From Burkholderiales bacterium (GTDB taxonomy: Bacteria; Pseudomonadota; Gammaproteobacteria; Burkholderiales; Burkholderiaceae_C): a DNA stretch of 57,652 nucleotides. The stretch is taken from NCBI GenBank assembly GCA_026400105.1, contig JAPLPQ010000078.1, forward strand, positions 1-57,652. Reading direction: 5' to 3'. The stretch's first letter is position 1; each line of letters starts with the position of its first letter. The notes below the pieces were generated by a model. The model had not been told where the DNA came from and ran no database searches. It worked only from the letters and a program-made list of their open reading frames with translations. Made by a program: the position numbers and the translations under genes. Of this stretch, positions 1-7,775 are shown piece by piece.

Positions 1-156
1 CTGCGCAGCGCGGTGATCTGGACCAAGGCCTGCTCGGTGTTCCAGCCCGACTACTCGGTCGAGTTCCTGCCGACCAATCCCTGGATCCATCAGCCCTTCG
101 AGAGCTACGACAGCCTGCGTCCGCAGGACCTGCTGGCCAGGCAGCAGCAGGCCTGA
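1..156 (+). CDS. C-terminal end of an unidentified protein (cut by window edge)
   Basis: An open frame enters from the left edge and ends at a TGA at 154-156, giving the last 51 residues of a protein. The tail contains the stretch FLPTNPWIHQPFESYDSL and ends in a short glutamine run. Codon use is typical of the neighbouring genes, so it is probably a real gene end. I do not recognise the family, and no domain or localisation signal can be assigned from this fragment. Confidence 0.6.
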   Translation: MRSAVIWTKACSVFQPDYSVEFLPTNPWIHQPFESYDSLRPQDLLARQQQA

Positions 157-175
157 GGCCGAAGGCGGTAGATGA

Positions 176-417
176 CGCCGCAAACTCCCGATCGGTATCC
201 AGACCTTCGCCAAGCTGCGCGAGGAGGGCTGCTGCTAGGTCGACAACATCACCGATGGGGCAATAGCGCGCCAGATGCGCGACGGGCTGCGGGATCTGTA
301 CTCGGTCATCAAGGGCCGGCCTATGCCGACCAGTACCGCGCGCGTGGCGAGCCGATCCACCTGATCGGGGTCGAGTTCAGCAAGGCGCAGCGCCGCGTGG
401 CGGGCTTCGAGGTCGAG
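176..417 (+). pseudogene. Decayed AAA-ATPase-like / PD-(D/E)XK nuclease-family gene
   Basis: Three pieces of one protein family remain, in the right order but compressed. The first, in the frame of position 176, reads RKLPIGIQTFAKLREEGCC and runs into a TAG at 236-238. It matches the usual N-terminus of proteins with an AAA-ATPase-like domain (PF09820) and a C-terminal PD-(D/E)XK domain (PF08011). The second, in the same frame, reads MRDGLRDLYSVIKG, a piece from the middle of that family. The third needs a frame change near 320 and reads YADQYRARGEPIHLIGVEFS followed by KAQRRVAGFEVE, the family's typical C-terminus. Intact members are several hundred residues long, so most of the gene has been deleted, including the Walker motifs. 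The family assignment is from memory of its conserved motifs. A short ATG frame at 172-441 crosses the remnant and is not thought to be a real gene. Confidence 0.65.
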
Positions 418-421
418 ACGC

Positions 422-427
422 TACCAT
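422..427 (+). promoter_or_regulatory. Candidate -10 element of metC
   Basis: TACCAT ends 6 nt before the metC ATG and no Shine-Dalgarno sequence precedes that ATG. A transcript starting 6-7 nt after the hexamer would begin at or next to the start codon. No good -35 hexamer is visible. It is a weak call, supported by similar arrangements at rlmB, panE-like and surE. Confidence 0.35.
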
Positions 428-433
428 CCGGTC

Positions 434-1654
434 ATGTCTGATCTTCAAGCCACCGATACCCCGGCCCTCGCGCTGTCGCAGCCAACGGCGCTGATCCACC
501 ACCCTTACCGGCCGCCGGCCGATTTCGAGGCCCCGGCACCGGGCGTGCACAAGGCCTCGACCGTGTTCTTTCCGGATGTCGCCGCGCTGCGCTCGCGCGA
601 CTGGAAGGACAAGTCGGCCTATACCTATGGCCTGCACGGCACGCCGACCACCTTCACGCTCGAGGAGCGCATCGCCACCCTCGAGGGTGGGGCGCATTGC
701 GTGCTGGCGCCCAGTGGCCTGGCCGCGATCGCGCTGGTGGACATGGCCTTGCTGCGTGCCGGCGACGAGCTGCTGATCCCGCACAACGCCTACGGCCCCA
801 ACAAGTCCTTCGCCGTGGTCGAACTGGCGGGCTGGGGCATCAAGGCGCGCTACTACGACCCGATGGACCCGGCCGACCTGGCGACGCGCATCAGCGACAA
901 GACCCGGCTGGTCTGGCTCGAGGCGGCCGGTTCGGTCACGCTCGAGTTCCCCGATCTGCTGGCGCTGACGGCAATCGTCCGCACGGCCAGCGAGGGCAGG
1001 GCGCGCCCGATCGTGAGCGTGCTCGACAACACCTGGGGCGCGGGCGTGGCATTCTGCGGCTTCGACCTGGGCGCCGACGTCGTGATGCAGGCGCTGACCA
1101 AGTACCCGAGCGGCGGCGGCGATGTGCTGATGGGATCGGTCGTCACGCGCGACCTGGCGCTGCACCGCGAGCTGCTGCTGACCCACATGCGCCTGGGCCT
1201 GGGCGTGGGCGCCAACGACGCCGAACTGGTGCTGCGCGGCCTGCCCTCGATCGCGCTGCGCTACGCGGCGCAGGATGCCGCCGCGCGCGAGCTGGCCGGC
1301 TGGATGCAGGCCCAGCCCGGTGTCAAGCAGGTGCTGCATCCGGCACTGCCGGGTTCGCCCGGTCACGAGACCTGGCAGCGCGATGCGCGCGGTGCGGCCA
1401 GCCTGTTCACGCTGGTGTTCGATGACAGCCTGGCGCCCGAGCGCGTGGTGGCGTTCTGCGATACGCTCAGGCTGTTCCGGCTCGGCTACAGCTGGGCCGG
1501 TCCGGTCAGCCTGTGCGTGCCCTACGAAAAGGCCGAGATGCGCGGGCGCGACTGGCCGCATGCCCATGGCCCGGTGCGCCTTGCGGTCGGGCTGGAGTCG
1601 GTGGCGGACCTGCGCGCGGATCTGGCGCAGGCGCTGCGGGTGCTCAAGGCCTGA
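434..1654 (+). CDS. metC: Cystathionine beta-lyase (PLP-dependent)
   Basis: A 406-residue member of the Cys/Met metabolism PLP-dependent family (fold type I). It should cleave cystathionine to homocysteine, pyruvate and ammonia in methionine synthesis. The PLP-binding lysine is expected at K223 in ALTKYPSGGGDVLMG, and the upstream VLDNTWG motif holds the aspartate that pairs with the pyridine nitrogen. The N-terminal TYGLHGTPTTFTLEERIA stretch is typical of the MetC branch rather than of cystathionine gamma-synthase. Length is normal. The chosen ATG has no ribosome binding site, but a -10-like TACCAT ends 6 nt before it, so translation may be leaderless. The gene stands alone, between a decayed gene upstream and a probable newcomer downstream. 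Some members of this family act on other sulfur amino acids. Confidence 0.88.
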   Translation: MSDLQATDTPALALSQPTALIHHPYRPPADFEAPAPGVHKASTVFFPDVAALRSRDWKDKSAYTYGLHGTPTTFTLEERIATLEGGAHCVLAPSGLAAIALVDMALLRAGDELLIPHNAYGPNKSFAVVELAGWGIKARYYDPMDPADLATRISDKTRLVWLEAAGSVTLEFPDLLALTAIVRTASEGRARPIVSVLDNTWGAGVAFCGFDLGADVVMQALTKYPSGGGDVLMGSVVTRDLALHRELLLTHMRLGLGVGANDAELVLRGLPSIALRYAAQDAAARELAGWMQAQPGVKQVLHPALPGSPGHETWQRDARGAASLFTLVFDDSLAPERVVAFCDTLRLFRLGYSWAGPVSLCVPYEKAEMRGRDWPHAHGPVRLAVGLESVADLRADLAQALRVLKA

Positions 1655-1783
1655 AAAGTCTTCGCCCACTGCAACAGGGCGCCTTGTTTCTGCAAAAAAA
1701 GCCTCCTGGCATCAGACCCGTTCGCTCTAAATCGCTGGGGTTAGGGTACTTGCGATTCTGAAAAAATCTGGCGGTCGCCGTGA

Positions 1784-1906
1784 AAACCACATCAGCTGTC
1801 GTTCGTCTTTTGTAACCCGGCCGAGAAAGACAAGACCAAGAAAACCTTGTTCATGTGCTACGCCGCGTCGGGCAACTTCATCGCCGCCAACTTCACCGGG
1901 CAATAA
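1784..1906 (+). other. Possible gene remnant upstream of the DMT permease
   Basis: Between metC and the permease lie about 250 bases with no complete gene. After an in-frame TGA at 1781-1783 an open stretch runs to a TAA at 1904-1906 and ends in CYAASGNFIAANFTGQ. It has no convincing start and looks like the tail of a lost gene. The preceding part (about 1680-1780) is A/T-richer than its surroundings. I do not recognise the protein. It may instead be chance coding potential. Confidence 0.25.
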
Positions 1907-1909
1907 ATC

Positions 1910-2962
1910 ATGATCATTGTGCTGGGTAAGCCCGCATTCAAGGGGGGGCTGCTGGCCCTGCTGGCCGCTGCCTTGTTCGGGCTCAGCACGCCCCTGGTTC
2001 AGCGTTTCGGTGCCGGGCTGGGGCCATTCACCACCGCCGCGCTGTTGTACCTGGGCGCGGCTGTGGTGGCACTCGTATCACGGCAGCACGCCAGCAAGGA
2101 AGCCCCGCTGACCCGCAGCGACATGCCGCGCCTGCTGGCCATGGCTGCCACAGGCGCCGTGATCGGTCCGGTGGCACTGGCCTGGGGACTCCAGCGCACC
2201 AGCGGGGCCAGTGCTTCGCTGATGCTCACGCTGGAAGCCTTGTTCACTGCGGTGCTGGCCTGGCGCTGGTACGGCGAGGCCATGGACAAGCGGGTCGCCG
2301 CTGCCATGCTGCTGCTGCTGGCGGGTGGCGTGTTGCTGGTGCTGGAACAAGGGCTGGCGGGTCAAGTGCAACTGCTCGGCTTGCTGGCTGTCATGGTGGC
2401 AACGGCTGCCTGGGGGGTGGACAACACCTTGTCACGCGGGGTGGCCGAGCGTGATCCGGGCCAGGTGGTGTGGGTCAAGGCACTGCTGGGCTGTATTGCC
2501 ACGTTGGCCTTGGCCTGGCTGATGGGTGAGCCGTGGCCGGCTTGGGGTGCCGCCTTGGCCTTGTTGTGCATCGGCGCTTCGGGCTATGGCCTGAGCCTGC
2601 GCTTCTACCTGCTGGCGCAGCGGGCTTTCGGTGCCGGGCGCACCGGTTCGGTGTTTGCGTTTGCTCCGTTCATCGGCGTGTTGGGGGCGTTTGCGCTGGG
2701 GGACCGATCGGCCAGCGTCTTCATGCTGGCTGGAGGTGCCTTGATGGTGTGGGGCATTGTGCTGCACCTGTCCGAAACGCACGAGCATGAACACGATCAC
2801 ATGGCGCTGGAACACGAACACGCCCATACCCACGACGACGTGCACCACGACCACTCCCACGCAGTGGTGCCCACGGGTGCACACAGCCACCGGCACGAAC
2901 ATGTACCGATGCGGCACAGCCACCCCCATGTGCCGGACGCGCACCACTTGCACCGTCACTGA
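1910..2962 (+). CDS. DMT/EamA-family permease with a histidine-rich C-terminal tail
   Basis: A 350-residue inner-membrane protein of the drug/metabolite transporter superfamily. Two EamA repeats of about five membrane helices each cover roughly residues 10-285; the first begins GGLLALLAAALFGLSTPL. After the last helix (GALMVWGIVLHLS) a hydrophilic tail of about 65 residues is crowded with histidines in HEHEHDH, HEHAHTH, HHDHSH and HSHRHEH clusters. Such tails bind Zn, Ni, Co or Cu ions in many metal transporters, so metal export or metal-gated transport is a fair inference, but the substrate is unknown. Codon use includes more TTG and fewer GCGC-type words than its neighbours, and a possible gene remnant lies just upstream, which hints at acquisition by transfer. 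No regulator is adjacent. The start at 1910 is the first ATG in frame. Confidence 0.85.
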   Translation: MIIVLGKPAFKGGLLALLAAALFGLSTPLVQRFGAGLGPFTTAALLYLGAAVVALVSRQHASKEAPLTRSDMPRLLAMAATGAVIGPVALAWGLQRTSGASASLMLTLEALFTAVLAWRWYGEAMDKRVAAAMLLLLAGGVLLVLEQGLAGQVQLLGLLAVMVATAAWGVDNTLSRGVAERDPGQVVWVKALLGCIATLALAWLMGEPWPAWGAALALLCIGASGYGLSLRFYLLAQRAFGAGRTGSVFAFAPFIGVLGAFALGDRSASVFMLAGGALMVWGIVLHLSETHEHEHDHMALEHEHAHTHDDVHHDHSHAVVPTGAHSHRHEHVPMRHSHPHVPDAHHLHRH

Positions 2963-3041
2963 AAGGACGTGATCGCCCTGAGCCGCTGACCCGGCGCAAT
3001 GTCCCGGCTCTCGATCTCGAAGCTGGGTCAATCGCCGAGGC

Positions 3042-3719
3042 TCAGGGTTTCAGCAGCCGCCTCAACTCGCCCCAGACGTTCTCGAGCATCCGGGGCTGTG
3101 CCGCCTCGTTCGGGTGGATGCGGTCGGCCTGGAACAGCGCGGTCGGGTTGGCGCCGTCGGCCACGCCCGCCAGGAAGAACGGCAGCAGCGCGGCTTGCTC
3201 GGCCTTGGCCACCTCGGCATAGAGCTGGCGGAACTGTTCGGCGTGGCGCGCGCCGTAGTTCGGCGGCACCTGCATGCCCAGCAGCAGCACGCGCGCGCCG
3301 GCTTGCCTGGCGGCGCGCACCATGGCGCGCAGGTTGTCGCGCGTCATCTCGAGCGGCAGGCCGCGCAGCGCGTCGTTGCCGCCGAGCTCGATCACGACCA
3401 CGGCCGGGCGGTGCTGCTGTAATAGCGCCGCCAGGCGCGACTGGCCGCCCGAGGTCGTGTCGCCGCTGATGCTGGCGTTGACGACCTGCCAGCCCGGCAG
3501 CCGCGCGTCGAGGCGTTGCTGCAGCAGCGCGGCCCAGCCGGTGCCGCGCTGCAGGCCGTACTCGGCGCTCAGCGAGTCTCCGATGACCAGCAGCCGGCGC
3601 GGCTCGGCCGCCTGGGTCAGCGCAGGCCCGAGCAGGCCGGGCGCGCATGCCCCTGCCAGCAGCGCGCGACCCAGGCCCGAGTTAAAGTAGCGACGAGTCA
3701 ATTGAGGAATTTTGTCCAT
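3042..3719 (-). CDS. tesA: Periplasmic SGNH-family esterase (TesA-like arylesterase/lysophospholipase)
   Basis: About 225 residues. All SGNH blocks are present: GDSLSAEYG with the nucleophilic serine, NASISGDTTSGG with the glycine, IELGGNDALRG with the asparagine, and DRIHPN with the catalytic aspartate and histidine. The N-terminus (TRRYFNSGLGRALLAGA, then ALTQA before AEPRR) looks like a signal peptide, possibly Tat-type because of the RR pair, so the enzyme should act in the periplasm on esters or lysophospholipids. The start is doubtful. The ATG at 3719 overlaps the ATG of the divergent ABC gene at 3718, and a TTG at 3701 is an alternative that keeps the signal peptide. This arylesterase/ABC-ATPase pair is common in Burkholderiales. 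Confidence 0.85.
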   Translation of the reverse strand: MDKIPQLTRRYFNSGLGRALLAGACAPGLLGPALTQAAEPRRLLVIGDSLSAEYGLQRGTGWAALLQQRLDARLPGWQVVNASISGDTTSGGQSRLAALLQQHRPAVVVIELGGNDALRGLPLEMTRDNLRAMVRAARQAGARVLLLGMQVPPNYGARHAEQFRQLYAEVAKAEQAALLPFFLAGVADGANPTALFQADRIHPNEAAQPRMLENVWGELRRLLKP

Positions 3720-4407
3720 GTCCGATGCGATCATTGCCGTGCAGCGCCTGTCCAAGTCCGTGACCGATTCCGGCGGCACTTTGGACATTTTGCGCGATGT
3801 CGAGTTCGAGCTGCAGCGCGGCGAGACGGTGGCCATTGTCGGCGCCTCGGGCTCGGGCAAGAGCACGCTGCTGGCTATCCTGGCCGGGCTCGATACGCCG
3901 AGCCGCGGACGCGTGCTGCTGGCCGGCCAGGACCTGTTCGCGCTGGCCGAGGACGACCGCGCCGAGTGGCGCGCGCGCCAGCTCGGCTTCGTGTTCCAGA
4001 ACTTCCAGCTGCTGACCAACCTGAGCGCGCTCGAGAACGTGATGCTGCCGCTCGAGCTCGCGGGCCGGCGCGATGCGCGCGCCGCCGCGACCCGCATGCT
4101 GCAGCGCGTCGGCCTGGGCGAGCGGCTCGGGCACTATCCCCGGCTGCTGTCGGGCGGCGAGCAGCAGCGCGTCGCGCTGGCGCGCGCCTTCGTGGTCGAG
4201 CCCGCGGTGCTGCTGGCCGACGAGCCGACCGGCAGCCTGGACTCGGCCACCGGCGACAAGGTCATGGAGCTGATGTTCGAGCTCAACCGCGAGCAGGGCA
4301 CGACGCTGGTGCTGGTCACGCATGACCGCGAGATCGCGCGCCGCTGCGAGCGCCGGATCACGATCGAGGCCGGCCGCGCCCATGAAATGCTGGCTGCGGT
4401 CGGCTGA
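3718..4407 (+). CDS. ABC transporter ATP-binding protein (LolD/YbbA type)
   Basis: A 229-residue stand-alone ABC ATPase. Walker A is GASGSGKST at residues 42-50, the signature is LSGGEQQR, Walker B is VLLADEPT and the switch histidine is in LVTHD. The LTNLSALENVMLPLEL stretch is typical of the MacB/LolD/YbbA group, which energises FtsX-like permeases that move lipids or peptides from the inner membrane. An AGGA-like site (GAGGA, 3704-3708) sits 9 nt before the ATG at 3718 and supports that start. A TTG six bases earlier would leave too little spacing. No permease gene follows: rlmB comes next, so the membrane partner must be encoded elsewhere or lost. YbbA is the likely closest relative because of the tesA neighbour, by analogy with the E. 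coli tesA-ybbA-ybbP locus. Confidence 0.88.
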   Translation: MSDAIIAVQRLSKSVTDSGGTLDILRDVEFELQRGETVAIVGASGSGKSTLLAILAGLDTPSRGRVLLAGQDLFALAEDDRAEWRARQLGFVFQNFQLLTNLSALENVMLPLELAGRRDARAAATRMLQRVGLGERLGHYPRLLSGGEQQRVALARAFVVEPAVLLADEPTGSLDSATGDKVMELMFELNREQGTTLVLVTHDREIARRCERRITIEAGRAHEMLAAVG

Positions 4408-4445
4408 AGCCGCCAGGCAAAACACAGCGGCGGCGGCGCAGGCCT

Positions 4446-4451
4446 GATAAT
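4446..4451 (+). promoter_or_regulatory. Candidate -10 element of rlmB
   Basis: GATAAT ends 7 nt before the rlmB ATG, and no Shine-Dalgarno sequence is present. Transcription would start at or beside the start codon, giving a leaderless message. No convincing -35 hexamer is seen 17 nt upstream. Confidence 0.45.
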
Positions 4452-4458
4452 CGGGGCT

Positions 4459-5202
4459 ATGTCCTCTCCCAAAGTATTGTTCGGCTTCCATGCCGTCGGC
4501 GTGCGCCTGAAGACCGCGCCGCAGTCCATCATCGAGATCTATTACGAGACCAGCCGCCGCGATGCACGCATGCGGCAGTTCATCGACCGTGCCAAGGAGG
4601 CGGGCGCCCGCCTGATCGAGGCCGACAGCCTGCGCATCGCCAAGCTCTGCGGCAGCCACGGCCACCAGGGTGTCGCGGCGCGCGTCAACGAGGTCGAGCA
4701 GGTCAGATCGCTCGACGAGTTGCTCGAGCAGCTCGAGGCCGACGGCATCGCGCCGCTGCTGCTGGTGCTCGACGGCGTGACCGATCCGCACAACCTCGGC
4801 GCCTGCCTGCGGGTGGCCGACGGCGCCGGGGCGCACGCGGTGATCGCGCCCAAGGACCATGCGGCCGGCATCAACGCGACGGTGGCCAAGGTCGCCAGCG
4901 GCGCGGCCGAGACCATGCCTTATTTCATGGTCACCAACCTGGCGCGCACCTTGAACGAACTCAAGGAGCGCAATATCTGGATCATCGGCACCAGCGACGA
5001 TGCCGACAAGACCGTCTATCAGGTCGACCTCAAGGGCCCGGTCGCGCTGGTGCTCGGCGCCGAGGGCCAGGGCATGCGCCAGCTCACGCGCAAGACCTGC
5101 GACGAGCTCGTCAGCATCCCGATGAAGGGCGCGGTCGAGAGCCTGAACGTCTCGGTCGCCAGCGCGGTCTGCCTCTACGAATCGCTGCGTCAGCGCGGCT
5201 GA
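4459..5202 (+). CDS. rlmB: 23S rRNA (guanosine-2251-2'-O)-methyltransferase
   Basis: A 247-residue SpoU-family (SPOUT) RNA methyltransferase that uses S-adenosylmethionine to methylate the ribose of G2251 in the peptidyl-transferase P loop of 23S rRNA. An N-terminal substrate-binding domain (about residues 1-85) is followed by the knotted catalytic domain. The three SpoU motifs are clear: [30 protein letters not shown] and [16 protein letters not shown]. Length matches the family. The start lacks a ribosome binding site but follows a -10-like GATAAT by 7 nt. It precedes a small lipoprotein gene on the same strand by 14 nt, so the two may be cotranscribed. I see nothing unusual in the protein. 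Confidence 0.93.
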   Translation: MSSPKVLFGFHAVGVRLKTAPQSIIEIYYETSRRDARMRQFIDRAKEAGARLIEADSLRIAKLCGSHGHQGVAARVNEVEQVRSLDELLEQLEADGIAPLLLVLDGVTDPHNLGACLRVADGAGAHAVIAPKDHAAGINATVAKVASGAAETMPYFMVTNLARTLNELKERNIWIIGTSDDADKTVYQVDLKGPVALVLGAEGQGMRQLTRKTCDELVSIPMKGAVESLNVSVASAVCLYESLRQRG

Positions 5203-5216
5203 AGGAAGAAAACCCC

Positions 5217-5555
5217 ATGAAGCGATTCACCCTCACCCTGGCGGCGGTCGCGCTCGCGCTGCTGGCCGGCTGCACCCAGGAGCAGCAGAACAAGCTCGGC
5301 CGCGGCATCCAGAACTGGACCGGTACCGACGGCGTGCTCGAGGTCTACGCCGGCGAGAAGCTGGTGCGTCGCTTCCTCAAGGTCGACAAGATGAGCACGG
5401 CGCTCGGCACCGACGACAAGACCCCGCGTGCCTACCGCTACGGCTACGGTGTGCTCGACGAGAACCTGAACTTCCAGGTCGATCCGGGCGAGAAGAAGGT
5501 CTATTTCGAGATCAGCGACTACACCAACGCGGTGTTCTTCGACAACCCGCACTGA
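5217..5555 (+). CDS. Small conserved lipoprotein of unknown function
   Basis: A 112-residue protein with a signal peptide and lipobox (LLAGC, lipidated cysteine at residue 19), so it should be anchored in a membrane facing the periplasm. The mature part (TQEQQNKLGRGIQNWTGTDG onward) is hydrophilic with alternating charged and aromatic residues, suggesting a small beta-rich domain. A good GAAGGA site precedes the ATG by about 9 nt. It lies 14 nt after rlmB and is probably read with it, but nothing ties it to rRNA modification. Similar short lipoproteins occur in Burkholderiales, and I cannot assign a function. Confidence 0.75.
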   Translation: MKRFTLTLAAVALALLAGCTQEQQNKLGRGIQNWTGTDGVLEVYAGEKLVRRFLKVDKMSTALGTDDKTPRAYRYGYGVLDENLNFQVDPGEKKVYFEISDYTNAVFFDNPH

Positions 5556-5575
5556 CGCGACTGACGCGGCTGCAA

Positions 5576-5597
5576 GCGCGGCTGGGCCTGGCCGCGC
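5576..5597. terminator. Stem-loop between convergent genes
   Basis: GCGCGGC (5576-5582) and GCCGCGC (5591-5597) form a perfect 7-bp GC stem with an 8-nt loop in the 48-bp gap between the lipoprotein gene and the convergent chromate transporter gene. There is no T-run on either side, so it is at best an imperfect bidirectional terminator or transcript end. Confidence 0.35.
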
Positions 5598-5603
5598 GCG
5601 GAG

Positions 5604-6197
5604 TCAGACCAGTCCGAAGGCGCCCAGCAGCGCACCGGCGCCCATCAGCAGCAGCAGGTGGAGCCGGGTCCGCCAGACCAGCAGCGTGGCGATGGCTGTC
5701 AGCAGCCAGAGCCGCCAGTCACCGGGCCGGTCGTGCGAGGCGCTCAGCAGCCAGCCGATCGAGATCAGCAGCCCGATCACGACCGGCGCCATGCCGGTCT
5801 TGAAGGCGCGCACGGCCAGCAGGTGCTGGTTGCGCTGCGCCCAGCGCGTGGCCAGGTAGTTCAGCGTGCAGGAGGGCAGCAGGCTGCCCAGCATGGCCAG
5901 CGTCATGCCCAGCAGGGCCAGCCACCAGGCTGTCGCGCCCGCGCCCATGCCGCCAGCGGCGTTGAGGCCGACGTTCCAGCCCATCAGCGCGATGAACAGG
6001 ATGTTGGGTCCGGGCGCGGCTTGTGCCAGGGCGATCGAGCTGCTGAACTGCTCCTGGCTCAGCCAGTGCTGCTGCAGCACCAGGAAGCGCTGCATCTCGG
6101 GGGTGGTCGTGATCGCGCCGCCGACGCCGAGCAGCGACAGGCTGGCGAAATGGCCGGCCAGCTGCAGCCAGTCCGAGGGGGTCATCGTGGTGTTCAT
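5604..6197 (-). CDS. Chromate transporter, C-terminal-type half (short-chain ChrA)
   Basis: A 197-residue membrane protein made of one CHR domain. It carries the family's LLGVGGAITTTPEM stretch and the AQAAPGPNILF motif (APGPN), followed by several hydrophobic helices. Short-chain ChrA proteins work as pairs with opposite membrane topology and export chromate, apparently by proton antiport. The ATG at 6197 has an AGGAG site 7 nt upstream and overlaps the stop codon of the preceding half by the sequence ATGA, so the two subunits are translationally coupled. No chrB-type regulator is adjacent. Chromate is the family's known substrate, but housekeeping copies may carry other anions. Confidence 0.87.
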   Translation of the reverse strand: MNTTMTPSDWLQLAGHFASLSLLGVGGAITTTPEMQRFLVLQQHWLSQEQFSSSIALAQAAPGPNILFIALMGWNVGLNAAGGMGAGATAWWLALLGMTLAMLGSLLPSCTLNYLATRWAQRNQHLLAVRAFKTGMAPVVIGLLISIGWLLSASHDRPGDWRLWLLTAIATLLVWRTRLHLLLLMGAGALLGAFGLV

Positions 6198-6811
6198 TTG
6201 GGCTCCTGGCGCGGTGCGATGTCGCGCAGGCGATAGGCAGCCCAGCCGCAGGACAGCCCGCCGACGCTCAGCAGCACCCAGGCCAGCGGCAGCCGCAGCC
6301 AGGCGATCGCGATGAAGCTCAGCGTGGCGACCAGCGCGGCGGCGGCCAGGCCCATCGGACTGCTGCGCAGCGCAGGCGCCAGCTTGAGTCCGGTGGCAGC
6401 GATCAGGCCAGCCGATACCGCCCCCATGCCGCGCAGCGCGCCCTGGGCGACTGGCGTGTCGGCGACGCTGCCGTAGAGCACCGCCAGTGCCAGCACCAGC
6501 AGCAGTGGCAATGCCAGCAGGCCGCTGGCGGCCGCGAGCGCGCCTGACAGACCGAAATGGCGCCCGCCCAGCACCATGGCCAGGTTGAGCACATTGGGGC
6601 CGGGCATGATCTGCGCGACCGCCCATTCCTCGAGGAACTGCTCGCGCGTGAGCCAGCGCTTCTTCTCGACCAGTTCGCGCTGCACCACGGCCAGCACGCC
6701 GCCGAAGCCCTGCAGCGCCAGCCAGGTGAAGGTCCAGAACAGGTCGGCGCGCGAGCGCGGTTGCGGCGCTGCGTCGTCAGCAGGCAGGGCAGTGGGGAGG
6801 GCAGGTTTCAT
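6194..6811 (-). CDS. Chromate transporter, N-terminal-type half (short-chain ChrA)
   Basis: A 205-residue membrane protein with one CHR domain. After about 25 polar residues come DLFWTFTWLALQGFGGVLAV, with the GFGG motif, then AQIMPGPNVLN (PGPN) and five or six hydrophobic segments. It is the first gene of a two-gene unit: its TGA overlaps the ATG of the second half. Together they should form the heterodimeric chromate exporter. The gene lies just downstream of the fabG-like reductase gene on the same strand with a 22-nt gap, so the three genes may share a transcript. Confidence 0.87.
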   Translation of the reverse strand: MKPALPTALPADDAAPQPRSRADLFWTFTWLALQGFGGVLAVVQRELVEKKRWLTREQFLEEWAVAQIMPGPNVLNLAMVLGGRHFGLSGALAAASGLLALPLLLVLALAVLYGSVADTPVAQGALRGMGAVSAGLIAATGLKLAPALRSSPMGLAAAALVATLSFIAIAWLRLPLAWVLLSVGGLSCGWAAYRLRDIAPRQEPK

Positions 6812-6833
6812 TGCCCCCGATTTTCGCCCAGGA

Positions 6834-7577
6834 TCAGAGCGTCAGGCCGCCATCGACCTCGATCACCGCGCCGGTGATGTAGCTGGCCTCGTCGCTCGCC
6901 AGGAATGCGTAGGCGTTGGCGATCTCCTCGGCCTGGCCCAGGCGCTTGAGCGGCACTTTCTGCGCCAGATCGTCGAGCACCTTGTCCGGTACCGTGGCGA
7001 TCATCGGCGTCTTGATGAAGCCGGGTGCGACCGCGTTGACCCGCACGCCCTTGGGGCTGAGTTCGCGCGCCCAGGTCTTGGTGAAACCGATCACGCCGAA
7101 CTTGGTCGCGGCGTAGTTGGTCTGGCCGAAGTTGCCGTAGAGACCGACGACGCTCGACGCGTTGAGGATCACGCCGCTGCCCTGCTGCGTCATGTGGCCG
7201 GCCACGGCCTGGGCGCAATGGAAGACGCCGCGCAGGTTGACGTCGATCACGCGGTCGAATTGCTCGAGCGTCATCTTCTGCAGCCGCGCGTCCTGGGTGA
7301 TGCCGGCGTTGTTGACCAGCACGTCGATGCGGCCATGCGCCGCCATCACCTGGGCCACGACCGCATCGACCTGGGCCCGGTTGGTCACGTCCATCACCTG
7401 GCCCTCGGCCTGTGCTCCGCCGGCCCGGCAGGCTTGCGCCACCGCCTCGACTTGCTCCTGCTTGAGGTCGCAGGCGATCACGACCGCGCCTTCGCGCGCG
7501 AACTTGAGCGCGGTGGCCTCGCCTATGCCTTGGCCGGCACCGGTGATCAAACAGACTTTTCCTTCGAGCCGCTTCAT
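6834..7577 (-). CDS. SDR-family 3-oxoacyl-ACP / acetoacetyl-CoA reductase
   Basis: A 247-residue short-chain dehydrogenase/reductase. The NAD(P)-binding motif TGAGQGIG is at residues 12-19, followed by NNAG, the catalytic serine in NASSVVG and the YxxxK pair in NYAATK. FabG-like features include EGKVCLITG at the start and PGFIKTPM. It should reduce 3-oxoacyl thioesters, either on ACP (FabG-like, fatty-acid synthesis) or as CoA esters (PhaB-like, polyhydroxybutyrate). No fab or pha genes are nearby to decide. The ATG at 7577 has an AGGAG site 7 nt upstream; a longer frame upstream has no such site and lacks SDR sequence. An FNR/CRP-like palindrome (7653-7666) lies about 80 nt upstream. Confidence 0.85.
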   Translation of the reverse strand: MKRLEGKVCLITGAGQGIGEATALKFAREGAVVIACDLKQEQVEAVAQACRAGGAQAEGQVMDVTNRAQVDAVVAQVMAAHGRIDVLVNNAGITQDARLQKMTLEQFDRVIDVNLRGVFHCAQAVAGHMTQQGSGVILNASSVVGLYGNFGQTNYAATKFGVIGFTKTWARELSPKGVRVNAVAPGFIKTPMIATVPDKVLDDLAQKVPLKRLGQAEEIANAYAFLASDEASYITGAVIEVDGGLTL

Positions 7578-7652
7578 GCAATCTCCTGCTGGTGGTTGGA
7601 TTTCCATCATGCCAAAGAACGGCTGGCCTGGTGCAGGTGCCGAGGCGCTTGT

Positions 7653-7666
7653 TTGACCTCGGTCAA
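7653..7666. promoter_or_regulatory. FNR/CRP-superfamily-like operator
   Basis: TTGACCTCGGTCAA is a perfect 14-bp palindrome with the TTGAN-N4-NTCAA layout of FNR, Anr and Dnr sites. The usual FNR bases are T and A at the fifth positions; here they are C and G. It sits in the 198-bp divergent gap between the reductase gene and the YdjM-like gene and could control either. Confidence 0.45.
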
Positions 7667-7775
7667 GCAGGGCTGTTGGCGCCGGTTGCCATGGCTCGTG
7701 TCCTAGGAGTGTCATACTCGCGACCTTGAAGCAGGGCAGGACTGCGCTTGCCTACCCTAGTTATTTTGCAGAATC

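Noticed and set aside
7578-7715. Longer N-terminus for the fabG-like reductase
   Set aside because: The added 46 residues are not SDR sequence, would cover the FNR-like site, and the AGGAG site precedes the ATG at 7577.
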